A DNA stretch of 64,000 nt, from assembly GCA_963969395.1 (NCBI GenBank), contig OZ017800.1, forward strand, positions 10,944,479-11,008,478, written 5' to 3'. The notes below the pieces were generated by a model. It searched no databases, was not told where the DNA came from, and was given only the letters and a program-made list of their open reading frames with translations. The DNA is from Pseudoscleropodium purum. Its lineage: Eukaryota; Streptophyta; Bryopsida; Hypnales; Brachytheciaceae. Positions 12,251 through 24,150 of this stretch are shown piece by piece. Positions within the stretch are counted from its first letter, which is position 1, and the number at the start of each line of letters is the position of its first letter. Made by a program: the position numbers and the translations under genes.

Positions 12251-12514
12251 GTGCAGCATCACTAAATTGTGATTAATTGACATTCTTTTTATAGATTTTG
12301 GTTTTACGATCAGCCTAGGTGATAGCTCCTATGGTCCAGGGAGCGTTCACTTTGAGAATTCCTAGAATTTATGTCTTATCCTAATTCTAATTTTATTTTT
12401 TGAAAATTCATGATTTCAATTGCGAATTCTTCGAAAATGTTTGTTTTTTTTCCTGGAAAAGGTGCCTGCATCCATACTCAATTGCTTATTTTGACATTTA
12501 AGATATGGGTCTTT

Positions 12515-13010
12515 TCACCGTACCCGTGCTGGCGGGGCCTCTCCGAAAAAAGATGACTTAAAATATTCAAGCCTCCCCGCAATTTTGAATACAATCCGTT
12601 CACACTGCCCAGTTCCAAATACTACCTGGGGTGTCGCCACTTGGAGGCTAACTATGCTGCCACCGTGATTGAGCCACTTGGCGTTGGGTTCGCAGATATT
12701 TTCCAATGCTCGAGGACTCTGGGAGTCTGGTAGCATCCAGACTCTTCGCAGTTCGCACTTGCTGTCCATCTCTTGCCTTCTTCTCCAAGCAAGCATTGGC
12801 ACACGGTTTTCTAGGCCCTCTCCGAAGCAAAGTCGGCAAGCCTTGCAAGCTTACGCAGGCAGTTTCTTCTCCTTCTCATCTTTCCATTTTTGTGGAGAGT
12901 CTTCTCTTTGATACTGACTTTCTATATCATTTTTCTTTAAAGAACTGCTCGAAAGTTTCGAGGTTTTGTGAACGCTGAATGAAGGGATCCAGTTGAATTT
13001 TGTTCCGGCG
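12515..13010. other. GC-richer block, possible gene relic
   Basis: This is clearly less AT-rich than the flanks. The longest frame is on the minus strand at 12515-12802 (95 codons, containing KCELRRVWMLPDSQSPRALE), without a recognisable domain. The + strand frames here are no better. It may be an unspliced part of an unknown gene or a decayed fragment. I cannot choose a strand. Confidence 0.3.
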
Positions 13011-13300
13011 ATTCTTGCTGGAGGTTTTGAATTCAGCGTTGAGATCCAGTCCCCATGGAAGTGAGCGGCAGTGGGAGCCTAGAATTGGATGCTTTGTGTC
13101 AATCAAGCCAAAGCTCTCAAGGTTAACTCCGTAGTAATTTGCAAGCCAATGCTACTACATGGAGAAAACGAGCGTCGAATGCAGAAGGTAAGAAAATTTT
13201 GAAGAAGCAAACAATGTTTTTTCATTGTCTTCTTTTTTCTGCAAACAATTTCCGCAACTAGAATACAAACAGAACTGCGAACTTTCTACCTTTGAATAAT

Positions 13301-16300
13301 TTAAGACTGGTCTGGCAACTGACTGTTTGCAACTGTGCGTGCAACCTCAGGGACCATGTAATGACTTCGCCACCCATGTTCGGGTGGGGCGACGAGGGGC
13401 ACGATAGGGAAAATCTCGACCGAAATCGTGTTGTGGGCCACTTTGGACTTTTGGAAAACGCACACGTCTCCTTCTTCCAGATAATGCTCCAGGACGAACT
13501 TGGTCCAGCCTGCGCTGTGAAGCCCGGGCCACTTGGGATGGTCACCCAGCCATTCGACCTCCCAAATTTTCCCACTCTCAGACAGCGTCACTTTCAACCT
13601 TGACAAAGGAAGCTGCATGGCTTCCACAAACTCGGATTGCATTTTCTGCAGCCTCCACAAGCATGTTAATCAATAGAAAAACTTACATCAAAAGAGGACC
13701 AAGGCCAAATTGTATGCTTTCATCAACAGTATTGATTGGAAGAGATGAGTTACTGTTGGTAACCGGGAACTTGTGTTTGAAGTAAATCAATACAAGTGCG
13801 TGTTTTCACAGATGTATGGCAGGCTAAAACTGTAAGGAACCTAATCCCATCTCCCATACGGACCCGGTTACACGAGCAACTCAACACTTCGTTGGCCTTC
13901 AAAATAGCAATCTTAGGGTGACATGACTATATGTCGATCAGCTTTGAATGAAAATGGAGTTGTCAACTGTCACTTCAATAATGGACAACAAGCTCCTAAT
14001 TTGAAAATACCTACGAAGTTAATGCATTGGGATAAAAACGCGACATCGAGAGTTTGGCTTTTGCAGTACCTTGAGTGATCTCTCATGTGAGCCTAATTGA
14101 GAGATTCTCCCAATGAAAAGCACATTCCCGGGCAACAGATAGGATGAAATCAGCTTACTGAAGGTGGACGCAAAGACGATCCTCTCCCTGAAGTGAAGGT
14201 TCTGAAACCTGAAACAGGGTTCCGTGATTTTCCTTACCAGATGGAAACCGCAGTAAACTTGCGAGGTTGACAATTGCAAAACAAAGGGCTTGTCGGTAGA
14301 CTTCATCGCAAACGTTCGTGCAGCTGCGAGAGTATCCTGTCTTTCCTGTGTGGTGACAGGCCGTCTCCTGGAAACGTAAAGCAGATTAAGAGTTCTACCC
14401 CTGGTAGGTCGTTTGTTAGCCTCGTCCTCTGACAGGCATACTTTTTCCGTTCTCTTCTGGCCCGAGTCTTTGGAAATCTTAGCTTTGGGTCTTGGTTTCA
14501 CAGCAGGTACACCTCCAGGCGTTTCTGGTGCAGCCAATTCAGGCACTGTAGACTCGGTATGTGCATGTAACTCTGGAACTTTGACCGGAGGAGGTTCAGT
14601 GATCTTACTAGTGCTCTCCTGCAGCTGTCTTTGTTGTTTTTTCATCGTGGACTGCTGAGTGGAGCAACAGGAAGTCAAGATCTCACTACCAGGAACTCGT
14701 TTGAAGGCAGCCTTGGTCACAACTTCATGCTCCTTTGCGTCCTCATAAAACCGCGGGGGTGGCTTCTCCACTGCTTGACTTAGCCTGTATAGCTTCTTGG
14801 ATTTAAAGAAGCTGGTTGCTCGCCCTAAATCATCCCCTAGGTAGTCTCCAGACTTGCGTTGCAGCCTCCTGGATCGTTTCAACACCGCGACATGCTCCGG
14901 ACTCGAAGGTGCACTTTTGGCGGCAGAGTCACTCCTCTTGCTTTTCCCTAGTTCTCTGTCCATGATTTTTTCATCACCATTCAACTGTACATGCGCTTGT
15001 TTCTGTTCCTTGCTGACATCCTTCATCGAGTGATCACTTTTCTCCAGTTTTTTGACGCTTTGGGGGCTAACAAACTTCATCGTGTGATCACTTTTCTCCA
15101 GTTTTTTGACACTTTTGGGGCTACCATCCTTCATCGAGTGATCACTCTTCTCCAGTTTTTCCTTAATCGAGTGATCCTGTGTATCAACTTCCTCCACTTT
15201 TTTGGCGCTTCTCAATGTCATCTTACTCATAGTGCCTCCTATTCTAGAAGCATCTATTGGGGTTTGTTTTACACGCACTTGGTCATCCTCTTTCTCCTTC
15301 TCCTTCTCCTTCTCCTTCTCCGCCTCCTCGTCACTGCTATCAAGAATAATTACGTTTTTTTTATCACTAGTTTTCACACCATGCATTGAGGGTAAATCGG
15401 AATGGGGTGCACGAGTTTCCGCCTGCCTGACATTCCTTGCTTTCATGTCACTATTAGAATTGTTCACTTGGACAGGTGATGCGAAAATTCTCCTGTTTTT
15501 GACCTTATTGTTTACATCATAAACTTGGACTACAAAGTGTGAATTTTCAATTAAGAGGAAGACAACCTGATCCTGGATCTCTAGGTTGTAGGCCGCTGCG
15601 AACTCTTTCCAGCCATGCATCAAGCAAGGCTGGGAATCCCATTGCAGTCCCAGCATGGTTGGCCATTGGTATCCATCCGGGCCTTCCAAAATGATACGTT
15701 CATTGAGGCTTTTAAAATGGTTGCGCATGAAAGCAGTTGGCAAAATCTGCGATTAGAATGACCAATGAGGTATGAGAATCCATTATCGTTCCTGCCTAGA
15801 CCTCAACATCTAAAATATGAGCATGAACAGTGAAGGAAGCCATGGTAAACCCTAAACCCTAAAACCTCACATCATTTAGTTCCAGCAACAAAAGATTTTA
15901 CCACAATCTCCTTGACTGCAATCCACACTCTCTAACGACACTGCCTTCCACGGACAAATGGGCTTCTAAATGCACTCACATCTCTTCACAACTTGTCAGT
16001 GAAAAGTTGTCATAAGCCACTCCCTACGCGAACAAACCAGCTTCGAAATGCACAACTTGACAAATTCACAACTTCGAAATTCATATATCTTCACAACTTG
16101 ACATAAGAAAGCTGTTCAATAGGATGCGTGCACACAAAATGATCATTCTCATGTAGACAGAGAATGAGTAATTCTGAAGTGTCAAAATGCACGCTGACAT
16201 CTCTATACAACTTCAAATGTGAAAGTTGTCAATCAGATGTGTACACAACAATATGACAGATTCTCATGATAGACATGGAATGTGGAATTCTAAAGTGTCA

Positions 16301-16571
16301 TTAGAGAGGGATAAATTTTAGTGTATATGACAAATCAACAGGAAAAAACCGCTGGTCTCATTTTCAACACATGCATTATGAGGTAAAGAGATTTTCTGGC
16401 AGGACCACTTACAAGCTTGCAAAACAAGGACGTGTGCAGAGAGTCCTCCACCACATCGATAACAAAGAAACCTTGAGTGGTGGTTCCTTTCTGAGCTCGG
16501 GTAAGCAGCTTCCTCCAGAGTCCATCGTCCTGGAAACTGGTCTCGGTGGTCTTCGCCATATCACTGAGCAT
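13301..16571 (-). CDS. Protein with two B3 DNA-binding domains (REM-like)
   Basis: Three exons: 16571-16413 (53 codons from ATG at 16571), 15746-14238 (503 codons) and 13645-13301 (114 codons plus stop), giving about 670 residues. Both introns are phase 0 with good signals (CTT|GTAAGT, GCAG|ATT, CTG|GTAAGG, GCAG|AAA). B3 domain 1 is about residues 35-130: FFVIDVVED, then LPTAFMRNHFKSLNERIIL, GWKEFAAAYNLEIQDQVVFL and FVVQVYD. B3 domain 2 is about residues 529-640: FVLQLSTSQVYCGFHL, SEFVEAMQLP, GWTKFVLEHYLEEGDVCVF and ISVEIFPI. The GW-K/T-F and D-VVF/D-VCVF elements are typical of plant B3 transcription factors. Between them is a long Lys/Ser/Glu-rich linker with a (EK)n run and three 18-residue repeats, probably disordered. 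Likely nuclear; DNA target unknown. If intron 2 is retained, the frame runs on to a stop at 14019 and yields a protein without an intact second B3. Confidence 0.9.
15021..15180 (-). repeat. Three 54-base in-frame repeats in the B3 linker
   Basis: The + strand phrase CTTCATCG(A/T)GTGATCAC begins at 15021, 15075 and 15129, exactly 54 bases apart. A shortened fourth unit follows near 15163. On the coding strand each unit encodes an 18-residue peptide with the core LEKSDHSMK. The period is a multiple of three, so copy number can change without breaking the frame. Confidence 0.95.
15292..15322 (-). repeat. (CTCCTT)n hexamer encoding a Glu-Lys run
   Basis: The + strand shows repeated TTCTCC units at about 15292-15322. 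On the coding strand they translate to alternating Glu and Lys (EKEKEKEKEK) within the acidic-basic linker of the two-B3 protein. This is a coding microsatellite, in frame because the unit is six bases. Confidence 0.9.
15842..15866. promoter_or_regulatory. Telo-box-like CCCTAAACCCTAAA motif
   Basis: Two tandem telomere-type units lie inside intron 1 of the B3 gene. In plants such telo-boxes often occur near the 5' ends of genes and can bind Myb-like or Polycomb-recruiting factors. That function is not shown here. Confidence 0.5.
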
Positions 16572-16639
16572 GAACCCCCAAAACTTGGCTTCTGCTTCGA
16601 TCTGCCACCTTCATCGTCACCGCAATTGATGTATAATGG

Positions 16640-18050
16640 GTCTGCAACATAGTTTGTGAAAAAGAAAAAAAGAAAAAAAATTAAGTCTGCAACATCAGAA
16701 ACATCATGAGTGCATCAAAAACATGAGCCCTTCAGGCGTTCATTTCAATGTGGTCCTACTAACAATTGAAAGACAATTCCACTGCATCTTCGCATGTAAT
16801 TCTTGGACACCATACGGAATTTCAAAGTGCTCATTTCGAAAATCCAACGTAGCTAATTTCATGTTTCGACCATACACCTTCTAGACAAGAACCTATAGAG
16901 TAACGGTCGCAATTAGGTGAATTCGCCTTATTTATTCCAATGTACAAACACACACTACCCACCAAAAGAAGACACTCCGCAAAAGCTTCATAATTTAACC
17001 CTAAAGCTTAAAACATCACAGCACGCCTCTCAAGCTGCCTCTTTCAGTGTATTTTCAAAACCTGTGCGGTTTAAGGGTTAAGAAACTCATCCGACTGCAA
17101 ACAATTTGCTACAACAGAGAGGCGTCTTCTAGAGGACACCATAACTGTTAGGAACCTGATCCAGTCTCCTATCGACTGACCCCCGCTACCAACAACAACC
17201 CATCTTTGACAAAAAGAAAATAAGACTTGGCTCTTGTATACAAATTGATCCCTCCAAATCTCTAGACTCATCTCCCACTCCTACATACGCTAGATTGCAA
17301 ATAGTATTCCCAACCTTATCAGTTTACGGCTTCAGTACTCTCCTACTAGAATGCGTTCAAACTACATTCAAACAAAAGAATTAGGGCAACCTCGGTCCAA
17401 TTCAGCTACTGGTTTCTAGGAATGGCCTCCAAAATAGTAAAATTAGACTTGGCACTAAACCCAAACCAGTGCCCTTGAAGCGCAGATGGAGTTCTACAAG
17501 AGAACCCCCCACAATCAAAGCATACTCTACCAAAGTAGACGAGAGAAGCAGAGGAGTACGCCATAGCCAACAAAATAAACCCAAATTAGTGATTCTACAT
17601 TCACAGGATGTAAGAAAGGTGGATAACCAAAGAAACGCTGCAACTTCAAACTGAAATCTTAGATAGAAAAGGAATAGAAACGCGCAACATACCTTGACAG
17701 AACTTGAAGAAGAAATCATACCTCTTTCCCAACAGTGCCGAGCTAGCTTGTAATTAAGCACTGAAGAGAACTGAGAATTTCAAAGCAATTACTGCAGAAA
17801 CTTCAGCAAGGTGATGCATTCATGAAGCACAGACTGCACAATGTTGTCAATTCCGTGACTGCGATTCAAACTCTCGGAGCAAACAGTTTGGTAATGGAGA
17901 CCCATTAACCTGGAAACTGGTGAAGCTGGAGAGGCTGGACTCGTTATTCAGGGAGCATCTTTTTGTCTGTGAGAGCTGCCTTCGGCACGCTTGGAGAGGA
18001 GAAGCTTTAAGTTATCTGGGATTCTCCTAACTTTTACTGTAGGTTGAATA
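16640..18050 (-). promoter_or_regulatory. Probable 5' leader and promoter region of the B3 gene
   Basis: Upstream of the ATG at 16571 there is a pyrimidine-rich acceptor on the minus strand ending in TTGCAG near 16644. Two candidate donors lie further up, CAAG|GTATGT with exon end 17693 and AGAG|GTATGA with exon end 17722. They suggest one or two non-coding leader exons at about 17.69-17.95 kb. A CCCTAAA-type motif is also present near 16997. No coding frame is supported in this stretch; the transcription start is not fixed. Confidence 0.45.
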
Positions 18051-18539
18051 ATAAGAGCAGGCATCAGTGCACTTTTGGGGGGCAATCTATTTGGGGAAAA
18101 AAAAATGCCTCAAGAATTTGCAACATGAATACAAGAAATTTTGGGTATTTTTTTATTACATTTCATCAAATCCATCCAAGTGAGGGTGGGAGATTTGCCA
18201 ATTTTCCTTATGATAGCAAACTTTGAAAAAACAAAAGAAAAGTGCAGTTTTAGAATAGTATAAATTAGCATCTTTATCATACAAACAATGTGGCAAAAAG
18301 AGGCAAATACTCTTCTTTGGGGCAATTAACACCATGTAAATAGTCTGTTCAGATTTAATGTTGAAATTTTGAGGCTTGTTTTGTGGATATTTTGTGTTCT
18401 TTTGTCATATTGTTTGGTAGTTTGTAGCCCAATTGGTAGTTTTTGAATGTTCTTTTTCTAATTAGAGAGTGCTATTTTTAATTCTTTTGAAGCACACTAG
18501 AAGATTTTTGGGGCCTTCAGATGCTTGTGAGTTATCATA

Positions 18540-18790
18540 GACTACGAACATAGGGAACAAGTTCGGCGTAGCAATTTGACATGGCCAAGACCCTGCCACA
18601 TCATTGACCAAAATTTATTTTTTTATTTTTTTATTTTTTTATTTTTTTGCATTAGGAGACTATAATTTATTTATTTTTTATGAAAAAGAAAATTCTGATA
18701 GCAAGTCGTTCCCCTCAGTGCGAGGAATAGTTGTGGGGGAACAGGCCCGAAACAAGCTTCTCGACCCTCCAAAACTCTTCTAATGGGGAC
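18540..18790. repeat. Short dispersed repeat related to 60.97-61.17 kb
   Basis: Bases 18540-18790 share a block order with 60970-61170: GACATGGCCAAGACCCTGCC or GACGTGGCCAAAACC, then CACATCATT, an A/T run, GTTCCC with a C-rich start, GGAACA or GAGAACA, and CTTC with CAAAA. Reverse-oriented relatives occur at 11.75-11.94 and 22.70-22.86 kb (TTTCAGGCTTGT to GCCACGTCAAA). The internal (TTTATTTT)n run at about 18614-18648 is a simple repeat. No coding content. Confidence 0.65.
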
Positions 18791-18799
18791 TACTAGGAT

Positions 18800-19920
18800 G
18801 AGGTGGCAGTTTTGCAAAGTTGGCATTGGCGGTTGCCTAATGGAATGAATTTAGATCAAGGCAGTTTAAGTTTGAATTTGAGGTTCCAAATTTGGTAGTT
18901 GGAGATAGTTATACTGTCTCTTCCAATTTGGTAACCATTAGGTTTGGAATTCCTATTAGATCTCTCTCCAAATTGTTTTTCACCCACTATTGAAAGTGTC
19001 AGTGTAAGTCCCAACCCTAGTTGATTGTATATTTTTTTCTTTTGAATAATTAATTGAGTGTGGTGAGATGATTTGTAATTAAAGTCCTAATTGGTTGGTG
19101 TGAATGATGTGTCTAATTTGGAGATGTGGAATGTGGGATGGAGTACAATGATTATGTTGTAAATAATGATTTAATCACCAATTTGGAATAATAAAAAATA
19201 AATTTGAAGTCGAATTGGAGTACTATTATTTATGTGTGTGTTGACATTTAATTGTGTGTGATTTCAAAATGGTGGATTATAAGTTGTAGCGGGTTGAAGG
19301 AGATAAAATTAGTATATTGATATAGAGATATATTTTGTGAGCCTAAATGGAAATTTATGAATGTACTATTGTATGATTTGGGATCGTATTATCTAATTAA
19401 GGATTTGAACCTATTAGCATAGAAATTTCCTATTTTCTCATCTCCCTTGGAATGAACTTATTATATTAATAAGAGCAATTTTCAAATAAGTCATTATTCT
19501 TCTTCAACATACCGCCCCCCTCCCATGGAAAAAGTACAACCGTTGATCTAGATTTTTTTTAAATGTTTCCCCCTCCCTCCAAAGTCATCAATCTACAAAA
19601 TGTGTGGAAAAATTTATAGCCATCAATGGCACTGATACGAAATATGATACAAAATATGATATGAAATACAAATATGTACGGACTTACAAAATATGGGAGC
19701 AATATCCTATGTTGATTGCCACCACAAGAACTTTATAAAAATATGAATAGGGGGGGTATAATTGTATTTTTACAATAATAATCTATCAATTTATTAATTA
19801 ATTAATTGGCATAATACACTTTTGTTTACATGCAATGACAATCACAATCACTTCAAAAGTAGTAATAACTACAATTCTCTCTCACAAATGTGACTATGCT
19901 AGAAAACAAAAAAATACTAG
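18800..19920. other. AT-rich DNA, no gene seen
   Basis: Both strands carry frequent stops, and I found no domain, RNA gene or splice-supported exon. Composition resembles the other repeat deserts. Confidence 0.5.
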
Positions 19921-19929
19921 TTTGTAGGC

Positions 19930-20590
19930 AAGCATTTGCTGAAGTGCAAGAAGAGCTCCAACATTTCCAACTTTTGGATAGAAAAAAAGTGCATAAAACT
20001 ATTTACATCCATAATTAAGTTAGGTTATATTTGAGATACCATCTATATATTTATCAAAATGTGTCAATGTCATCTTATTAAAGTAGTTGTAGTGAAAGAA
20101 AGCATTCTAATCTTTAGAATGCAAGAATACAAGTATTTTTGACTTTCAAATTAAAAAATGCACAAAGTTATTTATATCCATTATCTTGTAGGTTATAATT
20201 GTGACACCTTCTATTCATCCAAATGTGACAATGTCATCTTAATATGGTAGTTGAAGAGCACTATTCCTTTGCAATACAAGAGGAACCTTAACATTTCAAA
20301 CTTTTGGATGAAAAAGTGCACTAAAATAATTGACATCCATAAATACATAAGTTATAAAAAGATACCTTTTATTCATCCAAATGTAGCAATGTCGTCTTAC
20401 TAATCCAAATTATCTTAGGAGAGCACTTATCTTTTGCAATACACGAGGAATCTGAGCATTTCAAACTTCTAGATGAAAAATTGCACAAATTTAAAGCTAT
20501 TAGCATCTATAAATATGTTAATTATAAATTAGACATCTTCTATACATCTAAATGCAATAACCTCATTATATTCAAGAATTTTTGAAGATG
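19930..20590. repeat. Tandem array of about four diverged ~165-base monomers
   Basis: An anchor of the type GTGCATAAAACTATTTACATCC recurs at 19989, 20159, 20316 and about 20481, i.e. at spacings of 170, 157 and 165 bases. Each unit also contains an AACTTTTGGAT or AACTTCTAGAT block, a CATCCAAATGT-like block and CAATGTCATCTTA or CAATGTCGTCTTA. The units are strongly diverged, so the array is old. There are too few copies to call it a satellite. Confidence 0.75.
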
Positions 20591-20706
20591 ATTTATGACA
20601 ATTTCATCTTGTCAAATATAAATTATTTTGCAAAGAATTTTTTTTAAATTAGCACTTTTTGTTATATTGCTATAAATAAAAAAACTTTGAATTCTATTCA
20701 CATGAA

Positions 20707-21308
20707 CTTAAAGCACTCTACACTATGTCTCAAGTTCCAACTTTATAAGTTCCAATTCAAGGCTTAATCACATAACTTCCTTAGGTTGTAGAAAGTGAAT
20801 AAAAAATGTCAAATGCAGGTTTTATGTCTTTATAGTGTGAATCCAAAAATCCCAATCCTAAGTCTTCATTTGTCTCTAGCTAGTATAATATTTTACAGCA
20901 ATAATGTGCCCAAAAAATAGGTCAAAAATTCAAAACATTATTTAAGGGACACTATTAGCACTAAGTCTTCTTTAGACAAATTTAGACTAAATTTCAGTCA
21001 ATGATGGTGGTTTAAATAATGTATTTTTCTTCATTTTATATTCAAAACAATAATTAGGATTTAAAAGCTAAGTTTGGTCTCTATTTATGCTAGACCCAAA
21101 TCGGCCCCTATCCCAATTCAACCTCCAAATCCCACTTCATTGATGCCAAAATTCCCCCAAAGTGCTACTATGTAGGTATTTGGGAATGGTGTGGGACTTA
21201 GGACATCCTATAAGGCTCCAAGTCCCAATTTTCAAATGTCCATAAATTAAAGTTTGAGAAATTATTGGAACTTGGAAATTTGACTAGCCATAATGTAAAG
21301 AGACCTTT
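20707..21308. mobile_element. MITE-like element, copy 1 of a head-to-tail pair
   Basis: This ~600-base unit is repeated immediately afterwards. It starts near GCACTCTACACTATGTC and ends near CATAATGTAAAGAGACC. The start and the reverse complement of the end share an imperfect inverted motif (TCTCTACACTAT versus TCTCTTTACATTAT). Internal blocks AAGTCCCAA, GAATAAAAAA, GCCAAAATTCCCCCAAAGTG and TTGGAACTTGG also occur in copy 2. No transposase frame is present, so it would be non-autonomous. The superfamily is unknown. Confidence 0.6.
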
Positions 21309-21853
21309 AGGGGCTCTCTACACTATATCCTAAGTCCCAACTCTCCAAGTCTTGATTCAAGACCAAATCCCATCCTTCTTGGATTATAGAAGGTGAATAA
21401 AAAACATCAAATGTGGAACTTAGGACTTCATAGTGTAAAGACAAGTCCCAATCCCAAGTCCCAACTTGTCTGATGTAAAATATAATGTAGCAATTATTTG
21501 CTCAAAAATTGAGTTAGAAAGTCAAAAAACATTTTAGAAGTACTTTTAGCATGAAATCTACATTGGACAAAAGTTCAATCCACTAAAATGCTTTATTTGG
21601 TGTTTTTCTCTTTGTTTTATATATAATTAATTATTGGGACTTGGAAGTAGAGTTGAATTTTATTTGACTGAATCCAATTCAGCCTCCAAGTTCCACTTCC
21701 TTGAGGCCAAAACTCCCCCAAAGTGATGTGGGGCTTGAGACTTGGAATATAGTGTGAAGCCCCAAGACTCAATTTCAATTCACCTCTCCACCAAATAGAT
21801 TTTGAGAATTCAATGGGATTTGGAACTTCAAATCTAGTATAAAATAACCCCTA
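21309..21853. mobile_element. MITE-like element, copy 2 of a head-to-tail pair
   Basis: It begins CTCTCTACACTATATCC directly at the end of copy 1 and ends near ATAAAATAACCCCTAG. Blocks follow the same order as copy 1, with moderate divergence and small indels. The terminal AGGGG motif appears at both ends in inverted form (AGGGGCTCT at the start, CCCCTAG at the end). A third, reverse-oriented partial member lies at about 63.54-63.70 kb. Confidence 0.6.
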
Positions 21854-22549
21854 GATTCTCCCAATCTTGTCTACTTGTCTACCAAACTACACCTAACATT
21901 TTTAATCCCTAAACAACTAGCATGTGTTTTTTGGCCACATAGCAATTTTGGACAGATACGTGTGATTGTAAATTTTCATGTTTCAAGCACAAATTTTTAT
22001 AGAAAGTGGGAACAAAGAATATCTTTCATATGCATTAATTTCAGGACATTTGAAAATATGAGTCAAAAGTTATGGCCTAATATGTTATTTTTTTCCTTAA
22101 ATAACAATTTGGATAGATCTGAAAAAATCACTTTTTTCATAAAAAAAAATTTGAAATTGGTTTTCTAAAGTTATATATATCTGAAAAGCTTTAGATCATT
22201 CCATTTTGATCAATGAGTCAAAAGTTACAAGAATATTTGTTTGTGGGCAAGTTATAGATTCTCTACTCTAAAATAAACTTTGAAGTGCTATATCTTACTC
22301 AATTTTCAATATTTTTGGAAATATAGTAAAATCATAGGATGCAGATTCTTTATTACAATATTGCAACCATCAGTATTGGCATTTTTCAATTCTAGAATTA
22401 AATGCTAAACAATTTAGTATTTTGAATCATTTGTACTACTATCTATTTACAATTTTTTCCTATTTGTTGTACAATTCCAAATGATTTGAAAATTTTCAAG
22501 CATGCGGCCAACAAAATAGATTCCAAAGAAGCACCACCATTTTGGTCAC

Positions 22550-23340
22550 TTTTTCATAGAAAAAAAGTTTATGAAGTGCTACTACCCTATTTTTTGCAAG
22601 GCCAAAAAAATGATTTCTAGAAGATTTGAATGCTTACATCTTACAATCTATGTAGCAAATTTTTTTGAAATTTTTATATTAGAAGAATTTTAGAGGGGTA
22701 GTAGGGCCATTTCAGGCTTGTATTCCCCTTAGTTTCCCCTGTAGTTAAAGAACGCTAGGTTGTTAGATTTTTTTTAAGTTCTTAAAATGAAATAATAATT
22801 AAAATAATAATAATTAAAAAATGACATGGCAGTCATTTTGCCACGTCAAACAACAACTGCTGTGAGTTTTGATGAGCTAAGAATTTTGGGAAACTCACAG
22901 CCCTCCAGACTAGATAGATCTCTTCTAATGCAACATGTTTTCAAGTCATCACACTACAAGATCATATGGTTACATGTGCCAAATTTTTTCAAACTTGGTA
23001 CTTATATTAAAAATGGTAGTTTTTAAATGTTTTTTATAAAAACATAGTCATGGAACTTTAGAGGGTAATTCCTTGCAAATAATTTATTAAAGATTGATTT
23101 ATAAATAATGTTTAATTAACCCCTGAAGGCTCTTAATTATATTTCACCAAAAAATACCTCAAAACTACCATTTTTAGAGTGAAGAGTTATAATGAAAAAA
23201 TACTTATATTGAATATTCAAACATAAGATTTTGTACAAGACATGTAGGATAATATGTAGGAAAATTTTCATACATTTTGATTGTGTAGATTGTAAGATAT
23301 CACTATTCAAAGGAAATTTCTTCTCCAACTTGCTTAAATA
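22550..23340. repeat. Dispersed repeat related to 11.75-12.25 kb
   Basis: It shares block order with 11750-12230: TTTCAGGCTTGT, a T-rich run, GACATGG and GCCACGTCAAA, then CTACAAGATC or CTACAAGACC, TTACATGTG, and CATAGTCATGGAACTTTA or CGTAGTCAAGGAACTTTA. No coding frame with a domain was seen. Confidence 0.6.
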
Positions 23341-24106
23341 GGTTCTTAAACCTTGAATCTCCCTAACTTAAATTTTTTGCAATACAAATTTTTGAGTTTT
23401 GAACCTATATGGTGGAAAATTGAGTTGAAAATCTAGGATAAAAATTCAAAAAAATTAGTACTTTCATATTTAAGAAAATTGTTTAGTAGTAGTAAATGTA
23501 AGATGGAAAGAAAAATTATATTGTTAATAGTTCTAAAATTGAATTGAAATATGTCAATCCTAATGGTCAAATTGTTGAAGCAAATAATGTACCCTAAAGA
23601 GATATTTTAGTTTTGAAAAGTCATGAAATTAAATTTGGAAACAAATTCTATACATTATTTCTCATAAAAAAATCCCTAATTGCTCACAATACAAGACACT
23701 TCATAAAATTCACATAACTAGTTGAAATGGAATGAATTAAATCTTTTTAGACATAAATACATTCCAAAAAACAAAACAAAATGAAATGAAATTTTGACTT
23801 CTTGTATTTCTTTTTTGTTGCTCAAAGTCAAGTATTTTGTACTTATAAAGGCATAACATTTTTTCACACACACCAAATGAAATAAAAATTCTATTTCCAT
23901 AAAGATAGTACATTCTATTACCTCCAATAAAAGTTTAATAAAATTACAATAAAATTTGACATAATAGGATCCTACCCCAAATTCCAAAAAATTCATTGAA
24001 CCTTTATGGGTTTAATGACCTTGTCTTAAAAAGCATTAAAATTAGACTCTGAATCCATTTTCTATTATTAATTTTATTCTTTTTGCAATTAGATTATGAT
24101 TTATGA

Positions 24107-24110
<4 letters not shown>

Positions 24111-24147
<37 letters not shown>
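24111..24147. repeat. (TA)n microsatellite
   Basis: About 18 uninterrupted TA units. Confidence 0.97.

Positions 24148-24150
<3 letters not shown>

Noticed and set aside
13292..13603. + strand frame across the last B3 exon
   Set aside because: Shadow of the minus-strand B3 domain.
16413..16640. Frame reading PLYINCGDDEGG, suggestive of a malectin-like start
   Set aside because: The other frame joins perfectly, in phase, to the first B3 domain, so this is an out-of-frame coincidence.
19930..20590. CRISPR-like array
   Set aside because: Units are ~165 bases, diverged throughout, without short identical repeats separated by unique spacers, and the host is a plant.
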